A stretch of DNA of 26,144 nt from an uncultured Alphaproteobacteria bacterium (GTDB lineage Bacteria; Pseudomonadota; Alphaproteobacteria; Puniceispirillales; UBA1172): the NCBI GenBank assembly GCA_937952245.1, contig CALFYS010000041.1, forward strand, positions 1-26,144. The letters are read 5' to 3'. The translations under genes were made by a program, and so were the position numbers. Position 1 is the stretch's first letter, and every line of letters begins with the position of its first letter. The notes under the pieces are model-generated. The model was not told where the DNA came from, did not search any database, and saw nothing but the letters and a program-made list of their open reading frames with translations. This document shows positions 16,242-26,144 of the stretch, in pieces.

Positions 16242-17141
16242 TCAGCCCCTCAGCGTGGTGATGGCATCATCAATGGCGCGGTCAATGGCCTGCCGCCATG
16301 TTGAAAGATTACCCGCATCTTCAGCCTCTTTCGGGAAGCTGATCCCGCGGGAGGCGTTAACAACCCCGCCTTCAGGGCCTTCAGGCCCATCAACAAAACC
16401 AGCGAAAGCATCGTCTCTGCCGCCACCTTGCGCGCCAAAGCCGGGCACTAAAAACAAGGCTGAAGGCAACAGGCGGCGTAATTCAGCGGCTTCTTCAGGG
16501 TAGGTTGCGCCGGCCACAATCCCGATGCTGGAAAAGCCATATTGGCCTTCGGCGGCTTCCACCAATGGCCTTAATAAATCCGCCAAATGATGAAACACCG
16601 GCCGGCCATCGGTTGCTGTGATGCCTTGGATGTCGGCAGAACCAGGGTTTGATGTCCGCACCAAAACAAATAAGCCCGATGATGTTGCTTCGGCTTGATC
16701 AATAAATGGCTTCAATGTGTCCATGCCCAAAAACGGATTGACGGTGAGGGCATCAGAAGGAAACCCCGCGTCATGCCCCAACATGGCATGGGCATAGGCG
16801 GTTGAGGTTGAGCCAATATCCCCGCGTTTGGCATCCATAATGACAAGAATATTTTCAGCAATGGCTTCTTTGCAGAGATCCGCCATGATCATCATCCCTT
16901 GGGGGCCAAGCCGTTCAAACATCGCCGATTGCGGTTTGATCACAGGGATTTTGCCACGAAACCGTGCCAATAACTCATGGCTGAAATCTTTGATGGCTTC
17001 CGCTGTATCCGGCGCGGTTGGCGCCATATCACCACGGCGAAAGATTTTCGGGATCATATCCAAATGCGGGTCAATCCCTGCACAAAGAGGCGTGCCGCGC
17101 CCGCGGGTGGCTTCGATCAATCGGTCGGCAAAAACTGTCAT
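16242..17141 (-). CDS. pyrF: Orotidine 5'-phosphate decarboxylase (type 2)
   Basis: The enzyme decarboxylates orotidine 5'-monophosphate to UMP, the last step of de novo pyrimidine synthesis. The 299-residue TIM-barrel protein belongs to the longer 'type 2' subfamily. It shows CAGIDPHLD near the N-terminus, the catalytic DAKRGDIGST motif (Asp103, Lys105, Asp108) and NPFLGMDTL; the C-terminal GGVVNASRGI matches the phosphate-binding end of the family. The ATG has only a weak ribosome site. The gene is the last of a minus-strand set (DUF1244 protein, gapR, pyrF) with gaps of 41 and 23 nt, and its stop abuts that of the DUF3047 gene. Confidence 0.95.
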   Translation of the reverse strand: MTVFADRLIEATRGRGTPLCAGIDPHLDMIPKIFRRGDMAPTAPDTAEAIKDFSHELLARFRGKIPVIKPQSAMFERLGPQGMMIMADLCKEAIAENILVIMDAKRGDIGSTSTAYAHAMLGHDAGFPSDALTVNPFLGMDTLKPFIDQAEATSSGLFVLVRTSNPGSADIQGITATDGRPVFHHLADLLRPLVEAAEGQYGFSSIGIVAGATYPEEAAELRRLLPSALFLVPGFGAQGGGRDDAFAGFVDGPEGPEGGVVNASRGISFPKEAEDAGNLSTWRQAIDRAIDDAITTLRG

Positions 17142-17164
17142 CGCGTTGTCTCTAGAAGTTGTCG

Positions 17165-17425
17165 TTAAATCAGATCAAGGGCGGCGCGATAGGTTTCAAG
17201 TTCAGCGTCCAGTTCCATTAAATCTTGTTTGTCCATGGAACGCAGTTTGACAACTTGGCGCATAATCTTGGGGTTCAGCCCATGGCCTTTGGCTTCGCTA
17301 TAGACTTCACGAATATCAGCCATCAAGGCTTGTTTTTCTTCTTCTAATCGTTCGATCCGCTCCACATATTGGCGCAATAATTCAGGGGCGGCAGGACCGG
17401 TTTTTAACATTTCAGCAGGGGCCAT
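17165..17425 (-). CDS. gapR: GapR family DNA-binding protein (DUF2312)
   Basis: GapR is an alphaproteobacterial nucleoid protein that in Caulobacter clamps overtwisted DNA ahead of polymerases and helps topoisomerases. The 86 residues have the family hallmark LRQYVERIERLEEEK (coiled-coil dimerisation helix, about 17-31), then IREVYSEAKGHG and VVKLR, all helical. Length is usual. The ATG is preceded by AAAGGA at 8 nt. It sits between a DUF1244 gene and pyrF on the same strand with short gaps. A CtrA-like box (17880-17894) lies in the gap upstream of this cluster; GapR and CtrA are both chromosome/cell-cycle factors in Alphaproteobacteria, so the link is attractive but unproven. Presence of this gene is a strong lineage marker. 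Confidence 0.93.
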   Translation of the reverse strand: MAPAEMLKTGPAAPELLRQYVERIERLEEEKQALMADIREVYSEAKGHGLNPKIMRQVVKLRSMDKQDLMELDAELETYRAALDLI

Positions 17426-17466
17426 GGGGCAATCCTTTGTTTCTTTATCAGGTTAGTGAGGACAGG

Positions 17467-17763
17467 TTAGTGGGAATGGCTGTCTTTTAATTTGGCCAAT
17501 TGTTCTGGCGTGGCTTCGGTTTGGTATTTGGCTTTCCATTCATCATAGGGCATCCCATAAACGCGAGTTTTAGCGCTGTCTTGATCCATGGTTTGGCCAG
17601 CGTCTTCGGCGGCTTCCCGATACCAACGCGACAAGCAGTTGCGGCAGAACCCCGCCAGATTCATCATATCAATATTCTGGACATCGGTGCGCTCTTGCAA
17701 ATGCGCCACAAGACGGCGAAAAGCGGCGGCTTCCAATTCTATCTCGGTCTTTGGGTCGGTCAT
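17467..17763 (-). CDS. DUF1244 family protein
   Basis: A small conserved proteobacterial protein of unknown function, 98 residues, cytoplasmic by sequence. The family signature LAGFCRNCLSRWY (about 36-48, with Cys40 and Cys43) and VYGMPYDEWK (about 68-77) are both present. The C-terminus is His-rich (SHSH). The CxxC could bind metal or be redox-active, which is inference. The ATG lies after AAGGTTCTG on the minus strand (AGG about 7 nt upstream). It heads the minus-strand cluster with gapR and pyrF and is divergent from mntR across about 205 nt. Confidence 0.9.
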   Translation of the reverse strand: MTDPKTEIELEAAAFRRLVAHLQERTDVQNIDMMNLAGFCRNCLSRWYREAAEDAGQTMDQDSAKTRVYGMPYDEWKAKYQTEATPEQLAKLKDSHSH

Positions 17764-17879
17764 GACAGAACCTTTCTCATGGTCGGGGCGGTTGCCTTTT
17801 GGCGTTCAAGTTTTGGTTTATCGTGGTGATCGCTTGCTGTTCTGCATCCTACTGTGATGCGGTTTGTCTGCAAGAGTTT

Positions 17880-17894
17880 TTAAAATAACATTAA
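17880..17894. promoter_or_regulatory. CtrA-like box 4 between DUF1244-gapR cluster and mntR
   Basis: TTAA-N7-TTAA lies at 17880-17894 in an AT-rich divergent gap. No good -10 is found at the 11-nt spacing seen for boxes 2 and 3 on either strand, so this one is weaker and could be chance in AT-rich DNA. It could serve either the DUF1244-gapR-pyrF cluster or mntR. Confidence 0.3.
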
Positions 17895-17919
17895 ATATTT
17901 TGCCCTGTCTAAGTTTTTT

Positions 17920-17934
17920 GTTTAAGTTTTAAAC
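17920..17934. promoter_or_regulatory. Inverted repeat upstream of mntR (possible operator)
   Basis: A perfect dyad GTTTAA-GTT-TTAAAC lies 34 nt before the mntR start. A TTGCCC at 17900-17905 is spaced so that the dyad overlaps the place of a -10 element. An autoregulatory or iron/manganese-responsive operator is plausible; the sequence is unlike the E. coli MntR box, so the binding protein is not known. Confidence 0.4.
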
Positions 17935-17968
17935 TCAAGATGAATTTTGGCATTTAAGGTTGAATAAA

Positions 17969-18406
17969 GTGACTGACCAGCCGTCTCAACACCCATCGAA
18001 TGTTGCGGAAATTGCTTCCCGATTTGAACGGATACGCCGCGCCCATCAAAGCGAAGTGGCCGAAGATTACGTCGAAATGATCGCTGATCTCATCGCCGCC
18101 ACAGGTGAAGCTCGCGCCGTTGATCTGGCGCAGCGTTTTGGCGTGACCGCCCCGACGGTGAATGCCACGGTGCAACGTTTGGTGCGTGAAGGGCTTGTGG
18201 AAACACAGCCCTATCGTTCCATTTTCTTGACTGACGCGGGGCGGGAATTGGCGGCAAATTGCGCCAAAAGACACGCGGTGGTGCGCGATTTCCTGATCTC
18301 CATCGGGGTTTCACCCGATATTGCCGAAGCCGATGCTGAAGGGCTTGAACATCACGTCAGCCCTGAGACGTTGAAAGCCTTCAAAGCGATGATTGATCGC
18401 AATTAG
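17969..18406 (+). CDS. mntR: Manganese-responsive transcriptional regulator MntR
   Basis: MntR is a DtxR-family dimer that binds Mn(II) and represses manganese uptake genes. The 145-residue protein has a winged-helix domain (about 30-95; the recognition region is VTAPTVNATVQRL) and a dimerisation/metal domain. The metal ligands of the family are all present: Asp33, Glu36, His102, Glu124, Glu127 and His128 (motif DAEGLEHH). It is closest in style to E. coli MntR, with a polar N-terminal extension. The frame opens with a TTG at 17960, but AAGG at 17956-17959 is correctly spaced only for the GTG at 17969, which I chose. No Mn transporter (mntH or sitABC) is in the window, so its target lies elsewhere. 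The GT39-type gene converges closely at its 3' end. Confidence 0.9.
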   Translation: MTDQPSQHPSNVAEIASRFERIRRAHQSEVAEDYVEMIADLIAATGEARAVDLAQRFGVTAPTVNATVQRLVREGLVETQPYRSIFLTDAGRELAANCAKRHAVVRDFLISIGVSPDIAEADAEGLEHHVSPETLKAFKAMIDRN

Positions 18407-18407
18407 A

Positions 18408-18428
18408 CGTAAGCGAATTACGGGTTTT
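18408..18428 (+). terminator. Possible short terminator of mntR
   Basis: CGTAA (18408-18412) and TTACG (18418-18422) form a 5-bp stem with a GCGAA loop, followed by GGTTTT. It overlaps the last codons of the convergent glycosyltransferase gene. The stem is short, so confidence is low. Confidence 0.3.
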
Positions 18429-19920
18429 CCACCCCAAGATGATAGACCAAAACACGGTCTCTTTTATCGCTGATCTTGACGTTGGATTGCCGTTGGATGC
18501 TGTGCCAATCCACGCCCGTTAATTCAGGCGGGGTGGCGGTTTCATTGATCACGATGATCACGCGCCCGGCTTTGGCGTGCCATGGGTGACGCTGTTCAAA
18601 GTGATTCTCAGGGATATGATTCGGGTCGATCAGCTCAATCGGCAGTGTCATCGCCGGCGCGGCGTTGCGATGATGCCAGAAGATTTTGGCAATATGTTCG
18701 CGCCTTGTGGTGACAATCGCCTCGGCGTGGTGGTTTTCGGCAAAGGCCGCTAAATCTTGATAATGTTGGTCCCAACCCCGAAGCCGCCTTAACGGGTCGG
18801 ACGCTGGGGTGAAGGGGCCAAAATGCCCGATGACGGTTGCCATTAATATCACCGCAACAAGACCAGCGTTGACGACCACGCCCGCAACAGCGAATTGCCG
18901 CAAACGTGGTGAGCCTTGGGCAATAAACATCGCCAAGAGGATGATTAACGGCGGCCATGAGGCCAGCGCCCAATTGGCATTGGCATCAGCCCTGAAGGAT
19001 TGGGCGGTCACCAGCAATAAAGCTGGCGCGCCCATGGCGATCCAAAACCGCGCGGTGGGGTTGCTTTTCATCCGCCAGATCGCAAGAACAGCCAGCCCCG
19101 CGATCAAAGGGCCAACAACCCCCATTTGGCTGATCAAGAATTCAACACTGCGCGCGGGGGATAACACGGTTTCATCAAGATTGGCGTTATCGCCCAAATG
19201 CCCAACCGTGGCGAACCCATTATTCAAATTCCACGCGATATTCGGGGTCAGCACAACAATCGCCCCCAGCAAAAACAGCCCTGCTTTTTTGAATTGAGAC
19301 GAAGACAGGCCACGGGGTTGGAATTGTCGGCCTTGCCACAACCACCACAGAACAAGCCCCACAAGAAAATAGATCGCGGCGTATTTTGCCATCATCGCCG
19401 CCCCCAACATTAAGCCCGCGATAAAGGCGGATTGGGCGGATATGGATGCCCCTTTTGCCATGGGCGCGAGCAATAATGTCGCCACCAGAAGAAAGGTGAT
19501 CATGGGGCTGTCGGTGGAAATGATAAACCCGCCAATGGCGCTGACAGGAAGGCTGATCCAAATCACCGCCGCCCATCGGCCTATCGAGGCCTGCCCCATG
19601 CCGCGGCCAATCATCAGCATGATGATCGCGGTGATGGCTTGGATGATAGGGGCGAAAAACCGAACGCCAAATTCACTTGACCCGAAAATTGATGTCGAAA
19701 GCCCGATCAGCCACGCGATCATCGGCGGCTTGGTGAAATACCCCAAATCCGGCGTGGTGCTCCATTGCCAATATTGGGCTTCTTCAATATCCAGCCCCAA
19801 AGGCGTGATGGCGATAATCACCAATCGCACCGCCAATAATAAAGCCACGATCCCATAAATCACCATGTCAGCGGCGGGCATAGAGGTTGGGTGGTGATGT
19901 TGTGAAATTGGCGATGTCAT
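18418..19920 (-). CDS. GT-C membrane glycosyltransferase (ArnT/PMT-like, GT39/GT83)
   Basis: This polytopic inner-membrane enzyme of 500 residues has about 10-12 hydrophobic segments. Such enzymes transfer a sugar from a polyprenyl-phosphate carrier to lipid A, protein or another acceptor on the periplasmic side. The first periplasmic loop carries the conserved acidic motif LDIEEAQYWQWS (about 43-54) followed by GYFTKPPMIAW (about 60-70), characteristic of PMT_2/ArnT-like proteins. The C-terminal 120 residues form a soluble domain. The N-terminus has a His cluster before TM1. No ribosome site is clear at the ATG (19920); starts at 19881 or 19866 are possible. There are no arn or lipid A genes nearby, so donor and acceptor are unknown. 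Confidence 0.85.
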   Translation of the reverse strand: MTSPISQHHHPTSMPAADMVIYGIVALLLAVRLVIIAITPLGLDIEEAQYWQWSTTPDLGYFTKPPMIAWLIGLSTSIFGSSEFGVRFFAPIIQAITAIIMLMIGRGMGQASIGRWAAVIWISLPVSAIGGFIISTDSPMITFLLVATLLLAPMAKGASISAQSAFIAGLMLGAAMMAKYAAIYFLVGLVLWWLWQGRQFQPRGLSSSQFKKAGLFLLGAIVVLTPNIAWNLNNGFATVGHLGDNANLDETVLSPARSVEFLISQMGVVGPLIAGLAVLAIWRMKSNPTARFWIAMGAPALLLVTAQSFRADANANWALASWPPLIILLAMFIAQGSPRLRQFAVAGVVVNAGLVAVILMATVIGHFGPFTPASDPLRRLRGWDQHYQDLAAFAENHHAEAIVTTRREHIAKIFWHHRNAAPAMTLPIELIDPNHIPENHFEQRHPWHAKAGRVIIVINETATPPELTGVDWHSIQRQSNVKISDKRDRVLVYHLGVENP

Positions 19921-20045
19921 AGCGGCAGTTATAGCACAGGAAGGCCATGACGGTTAATGCCTCTTGTTGATAAATCCACCCCTTCGGTTTTGCTGACCTT
20001 GCTTTGATGGGATGCAATCGGTTAAAACATAAGCGGAGATAAGAA

Positions 20046-21805
20046 ATGACAAGCCCATCAACACTTCCGCATCATCTTGGTGATAATCCGCGCAAGCTCT
20101 GGACAGAACTGGCGTCGAAAGCCCTTAAGGTGGACGATCTGGCACCGCTTAACCGCGTCACCGAAGATGGCATCACGATCCAGCCTTTATATTTGGCCGA
20201 AGACCGCCCCGAGGTGATCAGCGATGCCGCCTCCGCCCTATCGGCGCAAGGCTGGAAGATGGTGCAATATGTTGAACCTGCCCAAGATGCCGCCACATTA
20301 AACCGCGCGATTTTGGATGAATTGGAAGGCGGCGCCAGCGGGATTATCTTCACCGCTGACCAAGATATTGCGCTGATCCCTCAAGCCATGGCCGGGGTTT
20401 ATCTGGATGCGATTTCTGTTGAATTGAACGCCCCTCAAGACCCGGTTGCCAGCGCCAAGATGCTGACGGCTTTATGGCAAGACCATAATATTGCCCCCGA
20501 CGATGCAGATGGCGCGATTGGGATGGATGGCATGGCATCACCAGTGCTGACCAAGGCTGAATTCGATGCCGCCGCCTATGGCGTGACCTTAAAGGCGGTG
20601 ATGGACATTGCCCAAGACTGGCCGCGTCTTTCGGTGGCGAGTGTTGGCGGGGTGAAATGGCATCACTTAGGGCTCACCCCCGCCCAAGAAATGGCCAGCA
20701 CCATGGCCGAAGTGGTGATGGTTCTGCGCCATGCCGAATCCCAAGGCATTGATCTCGATCAGATGGTTCAATCCATGCGATTTGGATTGGTGTTTGACGC
20801 TGATCTTTATCAAGGCTTGGCGAAAGCGCGGGCGTTTAAAACCGTCCTGTTTAAGTTATTGGCGGCCATGGGGGTCAGCCCAGATGTACAATCAAGGCTT
20901 GCCCAACAATGCCACGGCATCACCGCCGAAAGAATGTTGAGCCGCTTGGATACCGATACCAATATCTTAAGGAATGGCACGGCGATGCTGGCCGCTTCTT
21001 TATCTGGTTTTGGTCATCTCACCGCCATGCCCCATGATTGGCTGACGGGTTCAACCGAACATGGCCGCCGGATCGCGCGGAATATGCACCATCTTTTAGC
21101 GGATGAAGGGCAATTGGGGCAGGTCGCTGACCCCGCCCAAGGGTCTTATTTCATGGATCATCTGGCGGCGGAATTGGCGGAAAAATCATGGCAATTCTTC
21201 CAAGAGATTGAATCCAATGGCGGTATCGCCGAAGCATGGGGCAAAGGCCTGATCACCGCTTGGGCGGATGAAGCCGTAAAGACCAGGCAATCACGCCTCA
21301 ATAAAGGTGAAGTGGCAAGCCTTGGGGCAACCCTTCATCCGATCAAAGGGGCTGATTTATCTCCTGTTGTTGAGGGCACGCTCGGGATAAGGGGCGGGCG
21401 CAACCGAAGCACAGAAATCTGGGAAGACCTCTACCAGCGCCTCAAGGGGCGGTCATTAAGGTGCCTGTTGTTGGATGTTGGTTTGCCCGATGGGACAAGC
21501 CCCCATCAAGGGCAAAGCGCAAGCGGCCAATCGGCCGCGCCTTATAGCCGTTGGTTTGCCGCATCGGGGCTGGACGCCACATTGATGACGGCCGAAGACC
21601 TTGCCCATGGGCAATCGATTTTATCATCCGCCAAGCCCGATGTGTTGATCCTTGGCGGGGTTTTGGCCAATGCCATGGCCGAAGACCCAATCCTTGACGA
21701 TATAAAGCCGCGATTGACCATGGTCTCAACCCCTTTATCGGCGGCTGATGACGATGATTATTATCAGGTGATGGCGCGGATCGCTGATGCCACCGAAGGA
21801 GCGTC

Positions 21806-21809
<4 letters not shown>
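20046..21809 (+). CDS. mutA: Methylmalonyl-CoA mutase small subunit (MutA)
   Basis: MutA is the non-catalytic beta subunit of the heterodimeric adenosylcobalamin-dependent mutase that interconverts (R)-methylmalonyl-CoA and succinyl-CoA in propionyl-CoA breakdown. The 587-residue protein follows the TIM-barrel layout of the large subunit (LSVASVGGVKWHHLGLTPAQEMAS, AGATxx-like middle, DPAQGSYFMDHL). The C-terminal B12-like domain (about 470-587) lacks the DxHxxG cobalamin motif, as expected for the inactive subunit. The ATG has GGAG about 7 nt upstream. Its stop overlaps the mutB start by 4 nt, so the subunits are coupled. The gap before it (125 nt) is shared with the divergent glycosyltransferase gene. 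Meab/ArgK and epimerase genes are not in the window. Confidence 0.92.
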
Positions 21810-23971
<2,162 letters not shown>

Positions 23972-24013
23972 ATCATAAGTCCAAGCCAAATGGATAGCAT
24001 GAACGAGGATACC

Positions 24014-24430
24014 ATGAGTGTCGCTGAACAGGCCGAAGATATTGTTGCTGAATTTGCATTTTTTGATGATTGGGAAGACCGTTACCAGCATCTGATTGAT
24101 CTTGGTCGCCGTCTGCCCGCTTTGGATGATCGCTATAAAACTGAGGATTATCGGTTAAGGGGGTGCCAGTCGGTTGTCCATTTCGCCGCCGAATATGACG
24201 CGCCGCATATGACCTATCACGCGGGTTCGGACGCGGCGATTGTTCAAGGGTTGATCGCGGTGATGATGCGGGTCTATTCCGGCCAAACACCGCAAGATAT
24301 TATCGCCACCCCGCCTGATTTTCTTAATGAAATTGGCCTTGATGAACATTTATCGCCAACGCGGAAAAATGGCTTGGCCTCAATGGTGACCGCGATTATG
24401 GCATCGGCGCAAAACGCCGCGAAAGATTAA
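24014..24430 (+). CDS. sufE: Cysteine desulfuration protein SufE
   Basis: SufE accepts persulfide sulfur from the desulfurase SufS and passes it to the SufBCD Fe-S cluster scaffold. The 138-residue protein has the active-site motif LRGCQSVV with Cys51, the same position as in E. coli, in a compact alpha/beta fold of about 140 residues. Upstream ATGs at 23990 and 23999 are in frame, but GAGGA 5-6 nt before the ATG at 24014 and the family N-terminus favour that start. The rest of the suf operon is not nearby, which is common for sufE in Alphaproteobacteria. It follows mutB by 42 nt and its stop overlaps the stop of the convergent AraC-type regulator by three bases. Confidence 0.93.
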   Translation: MSVAEQAEDIVAEFAFFDDWEDRYQHLIDLGRRLPALDDRYKTEDYRLRGCQSVVHFAAEYDAPHMTYHAGSDAAIVQGLIAVMMRVYSGQTPQDIIATPPDFLNEIGLDEHLSPTRKNGLASMVTAIMASAQNAAKD

Positions 24431-25416
24431 TCAACGGCACGTTCCGCCCGTGGGGTGCGGCCATAGGTTTCGCGGTAACATTTCGAGAAATGCGACGCGG
24501 AAACAAAACCGCAAGCCAAGGCCACCGACAAAATCGACATACTGGTCTGGCGCAGCAAATGCCGTGCCCGTGCGATCCGAAGGTTCAGGTAATACCGTGT
24601 CGGCGTGGTGTGCAGATATTTCCGGAATAACCGTTCCAATTGTCGGGTCGATAGCGCGGTGCGGCGGGCGATTTCTGTTTGCGGAAGCGGGTCTTCTAAA
24701 TTGGCTTCCATTTCCGCCACAACCGAAAGCAATTTCGGATGGCTGACCCCAAGCCGTGAGCGCAATTCCATCCGTTGGCGGTCATGGGAATCACGGATGC
24801 GATCATGGATAAACTGTTCTGAAACAGAAGTGGCCAGGCTGTTGCCATGGGCTTGGGCGATGAGATGCAGCATCATATCAAGCGAGGCGGTGCCGCCAGA
24901 ACAGGTGACGCGATCGCCATCAATTTCAAACAAATCAGCGGTGACTTCTAAATCAGGAAATTCTTCGATCAGCCCATCATGGTTTTCCCAATGGATGGTG
25001 CAGCGGCGGTCTTTGAGCAATCCAGCCATGGCCAGAAGATAGGTGCCGGTGCAAATCGCCCCAATGGCCGCCCCACGGCGTTCCACCAATCGAAGGGCGT
25101 TGATCACCTCTTTGGTGGCGTGTTTATGGACATCCAACCCGCCACAGGCAAAAACCATGCGGCAGGATGCCAAATCTTCAAGATCACCATTGGCGGCGAC
25201 TTCAACGCCATTGCTGGCCATGACGCTTTCGCCATTTTCAGAAGCGATGATCCATTCAAAGAGTTTGCGGTCGCTCATCCGATTGGCGGACCGTAATGGT
25301 TCAATGGCGGATGAAAAAGCCAGCATGGAAAAATTACCCACCAACAGAAAGCCGACTTTAAAGATTTCGTTTTCATTGCCCGAGGACAGCAAAACCTTAA
25401 TGCGATTATCGTCCAT
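24427..25416 (-). CDS. GlxA/GbdR-type AraC family transcriptional regulator
   Basis: This DNA-binding regulator of 329 residues has an N-terminal DJ-1/PfpI-like (class I GATase-like) sensing domain (about 18-190) and a C-terminal AraC double helix-turn-helix (about 230-325). The sensing domain begins VGFLLVGNFSMLAFSSAIEPLR, resembling GbdR and CdhR, regulators of glycine betaine and carnitine catabolism. It keeps a Cys in AICTGTYLLA (Cys122). The second HTH is SVALACGFVSASHFSKCYRETYG, the AraC signature. A GTG at 25428 would extend the frame, but GGAG 6 nt before the ATG at 25416 decides the start. No betaine or carnitine genes are in the window, so the ligand and targets are open. It is divergent from the RNA methyltransferase gene. 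Confidence 0.9.
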   Translation of the reverse strand: MDDNRIKVLLSSGNENEIFKVGFLLVGNFSMLAFSSAIEPLRSANRMSDRKLFEWIIASENGESVMASNGVEVAANGDLEDLASCRMVFACGGLDVHKHATKEVINALRLVERRGAAIGAICTGTYLLAMAGLLKDRRCTIHWENHDGLIEEFPDLEVTADLFEIDGDRVTCSGGTASLDMMLHLIAQAHGNSLATSVSEQFIHDRIRDSHDRQRMELRSRLGVSHPKLLSVVAEMEANLEDPLPQTEIARRTALSTRQLERLFRKYLHTTPTRYYLNLRIARARHLLRQTSMSILSVALACGFVSASHFSKCYRETYGRTPRAERAVD

Positions 25417-25617
25417 TGAACACTCCACAAAACGGGTCTTATCACCACGTATTATTCTTAAAATGACGATATAACGAAAATTATCACCGCTTCCAGCAAA
25501 AAAATCAGTGAAATTAGGAAAATTTGTATTTTATGAAGAAACAGCGGGGTTTTGGCGTGTCATGACTAGGATGATGGCGGTATTTTAGGTAGAATCCTTT
25601 GAGGAGAGTATCGCCCC

Positions 25618-26144
25618 ATGAATCAAAATATCCGCCATATCAACAGCCTGACCAATCCGGTGATTAAATCGTTGCGGGCGTTGCATGATCGCAAACGGCG
25701 CAAAGCTTCCGGTGTTTTTCTGGCGGAAGGGATGCGGATTGTCACCGAAGCGTTTGATCTGGGCTGGGTGGCGGAACATCTGGTGTTTTTAGAAGGCCGT
25801 GAGGATGATGCCATGGTGCGGCGGCTGATCAATAAAGCCCAAGCCGATGGCGCGGATATTATCATGGTCAGCGAAGCGGTGCTGTCAAAAGTCAGCCGCA
25901 AAGATAACCCGCAAATGGTTTTGGCCAGTTTTTCAGAACGCTGGGCTGATCCCGAGGATGTCTTCACCCGCCCATCGCAAGCACAACAAGAGGGGTTGAA
26001 TAATGGCGGATGCTGGCTGGCCTTGGACCGTGTCCGTGACCCGGGCAATCTTGGCACGATCTTAAGAACCGCTGATGCCACCCAAGCCGCAGGGGTGGTT
26101 TTAATCGGCGATTGTTGTGACGCCTATTCGGTTGAGGCTGTTCG
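25618..26144 (+). CDS. SpoU/TrmH-type RNA methyltransferase (5' part, cut by window edge)
   Basis: SAM-dependent 2'-O-ribose methyltransferases of this class act on rRNA or tRNA. About 175 codons are present; the rest lies beyond the window. The N-terminal substrate-binding domain is visible (INSLTNPVIKSLRALHDRKRR, then GVFLAEGMRIV), followed by the start of the catalytic knot domain with its hallmark ALDRVRDPGNLGTILRTADA at about 140-160. The SAM-binding C-terminal motifs are missing only because of truncation. The ATG follows GAGGAGAG with a rather long spacing (about 9-11 nt). RlmB-like, TrmH-like or TsnR-like target choice cannot be made from this part. Confidence 0.88.
   Translation, partial: MNQNIRHINSLTNPVIKSLRALHDRKRRKASGVFLAEGMRIVTEAFDLGWVAEHLVFLEGREDDAMVRRLINKAQADGADIIMVSEAVLSKVSRKDNPQMVLASFSERWADPEDVFTRPSQAQQEGLNNGGCWLALDRVRDPGNLGTILRTADATQAAGVVLIGDCCDAYSVEAV

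Noticed and set aside
25623..26081. 152-residue antisense frame opposite the RNA methyltransferase
   Set aside because: The plus strand encodes clear SpoU-family motifs; the antisense product is low-complexity Ser/Arg-rich.

Overview
The window looks like a compact, moderate-GC alphaproteobacterial chromosome. The lineage markers are a GapR/DUF2312 protein, a DUF1244 protein, a Shemin-type 5-aminolevulinate synthase, an E. coli-type MntR, a two-subunit methylmalonyl-CoA mutase and CtrA-like TTAA-N7-TTAA boxes in the gaps. The style recalls marine SAR116/Rhodospirillales-like genomes, but that placement is a guess from gene content. No RNA genes, insertion sequences, CRISPR arrays or integrases were seen.

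Region 1 (1-4661): a pirin, an L-arginine:glycine amidinotransferase homologue, trhO on the minus strand, and an agmatinase-family ureohydrolase. Between trhO and the ureohydrolase lies a 570-bp gap. It holds two CtrA-like promoters pointing apart, the decayed 3' end of a type I secretion adaptor (HlyD family) gene and a strong terminator that ends 46 nt before the ureohydrolase start.

Region 2 (4814-9335): a polyamine-type ABC importer (ATPase plus two permeases, no binding protein) followed closely by hemA. With region 1 this puts guanidino chemistry, polyamine-type import and glycine consumption side by side.

Region 3 (9349-14574): a secreted M23 peptidase, divergent acetoacetyl-CoA synthetase, thioredoxin reductase and a convergent MFS carrier.

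Region 4 (14703-19920): a translationally coupled pair of single-domain cold-shock proteins with a CtrA-like promoter upstream, a secreted DUF3047 protein, a minus-strand DUF1244-gapR-pyrF cluster, divergent mntR, and a GT-C membrane glycosyltransferase.

Region 5 (20046-26144): mutA-mutB (overlapping), sufE, a GlxA/GbdR-type AraC regulator on the minus strand, and the 5' part of a SpoU/TrmH RNA methyltransferase cut by the window edge.

Most of the window is ordinary core metabolism (haem, pyrimidine, propionyl-CoA, ketone-body, redox, Fe-S). The parts most worth a second look are the intergenic CtrA-like boxes, the HlyD remnant with its orphan promoter and terminator, the amidinotransferase with altered specificity residues near a ureohydrolase and a polyamine-type importer, and the split cold-shock pair.
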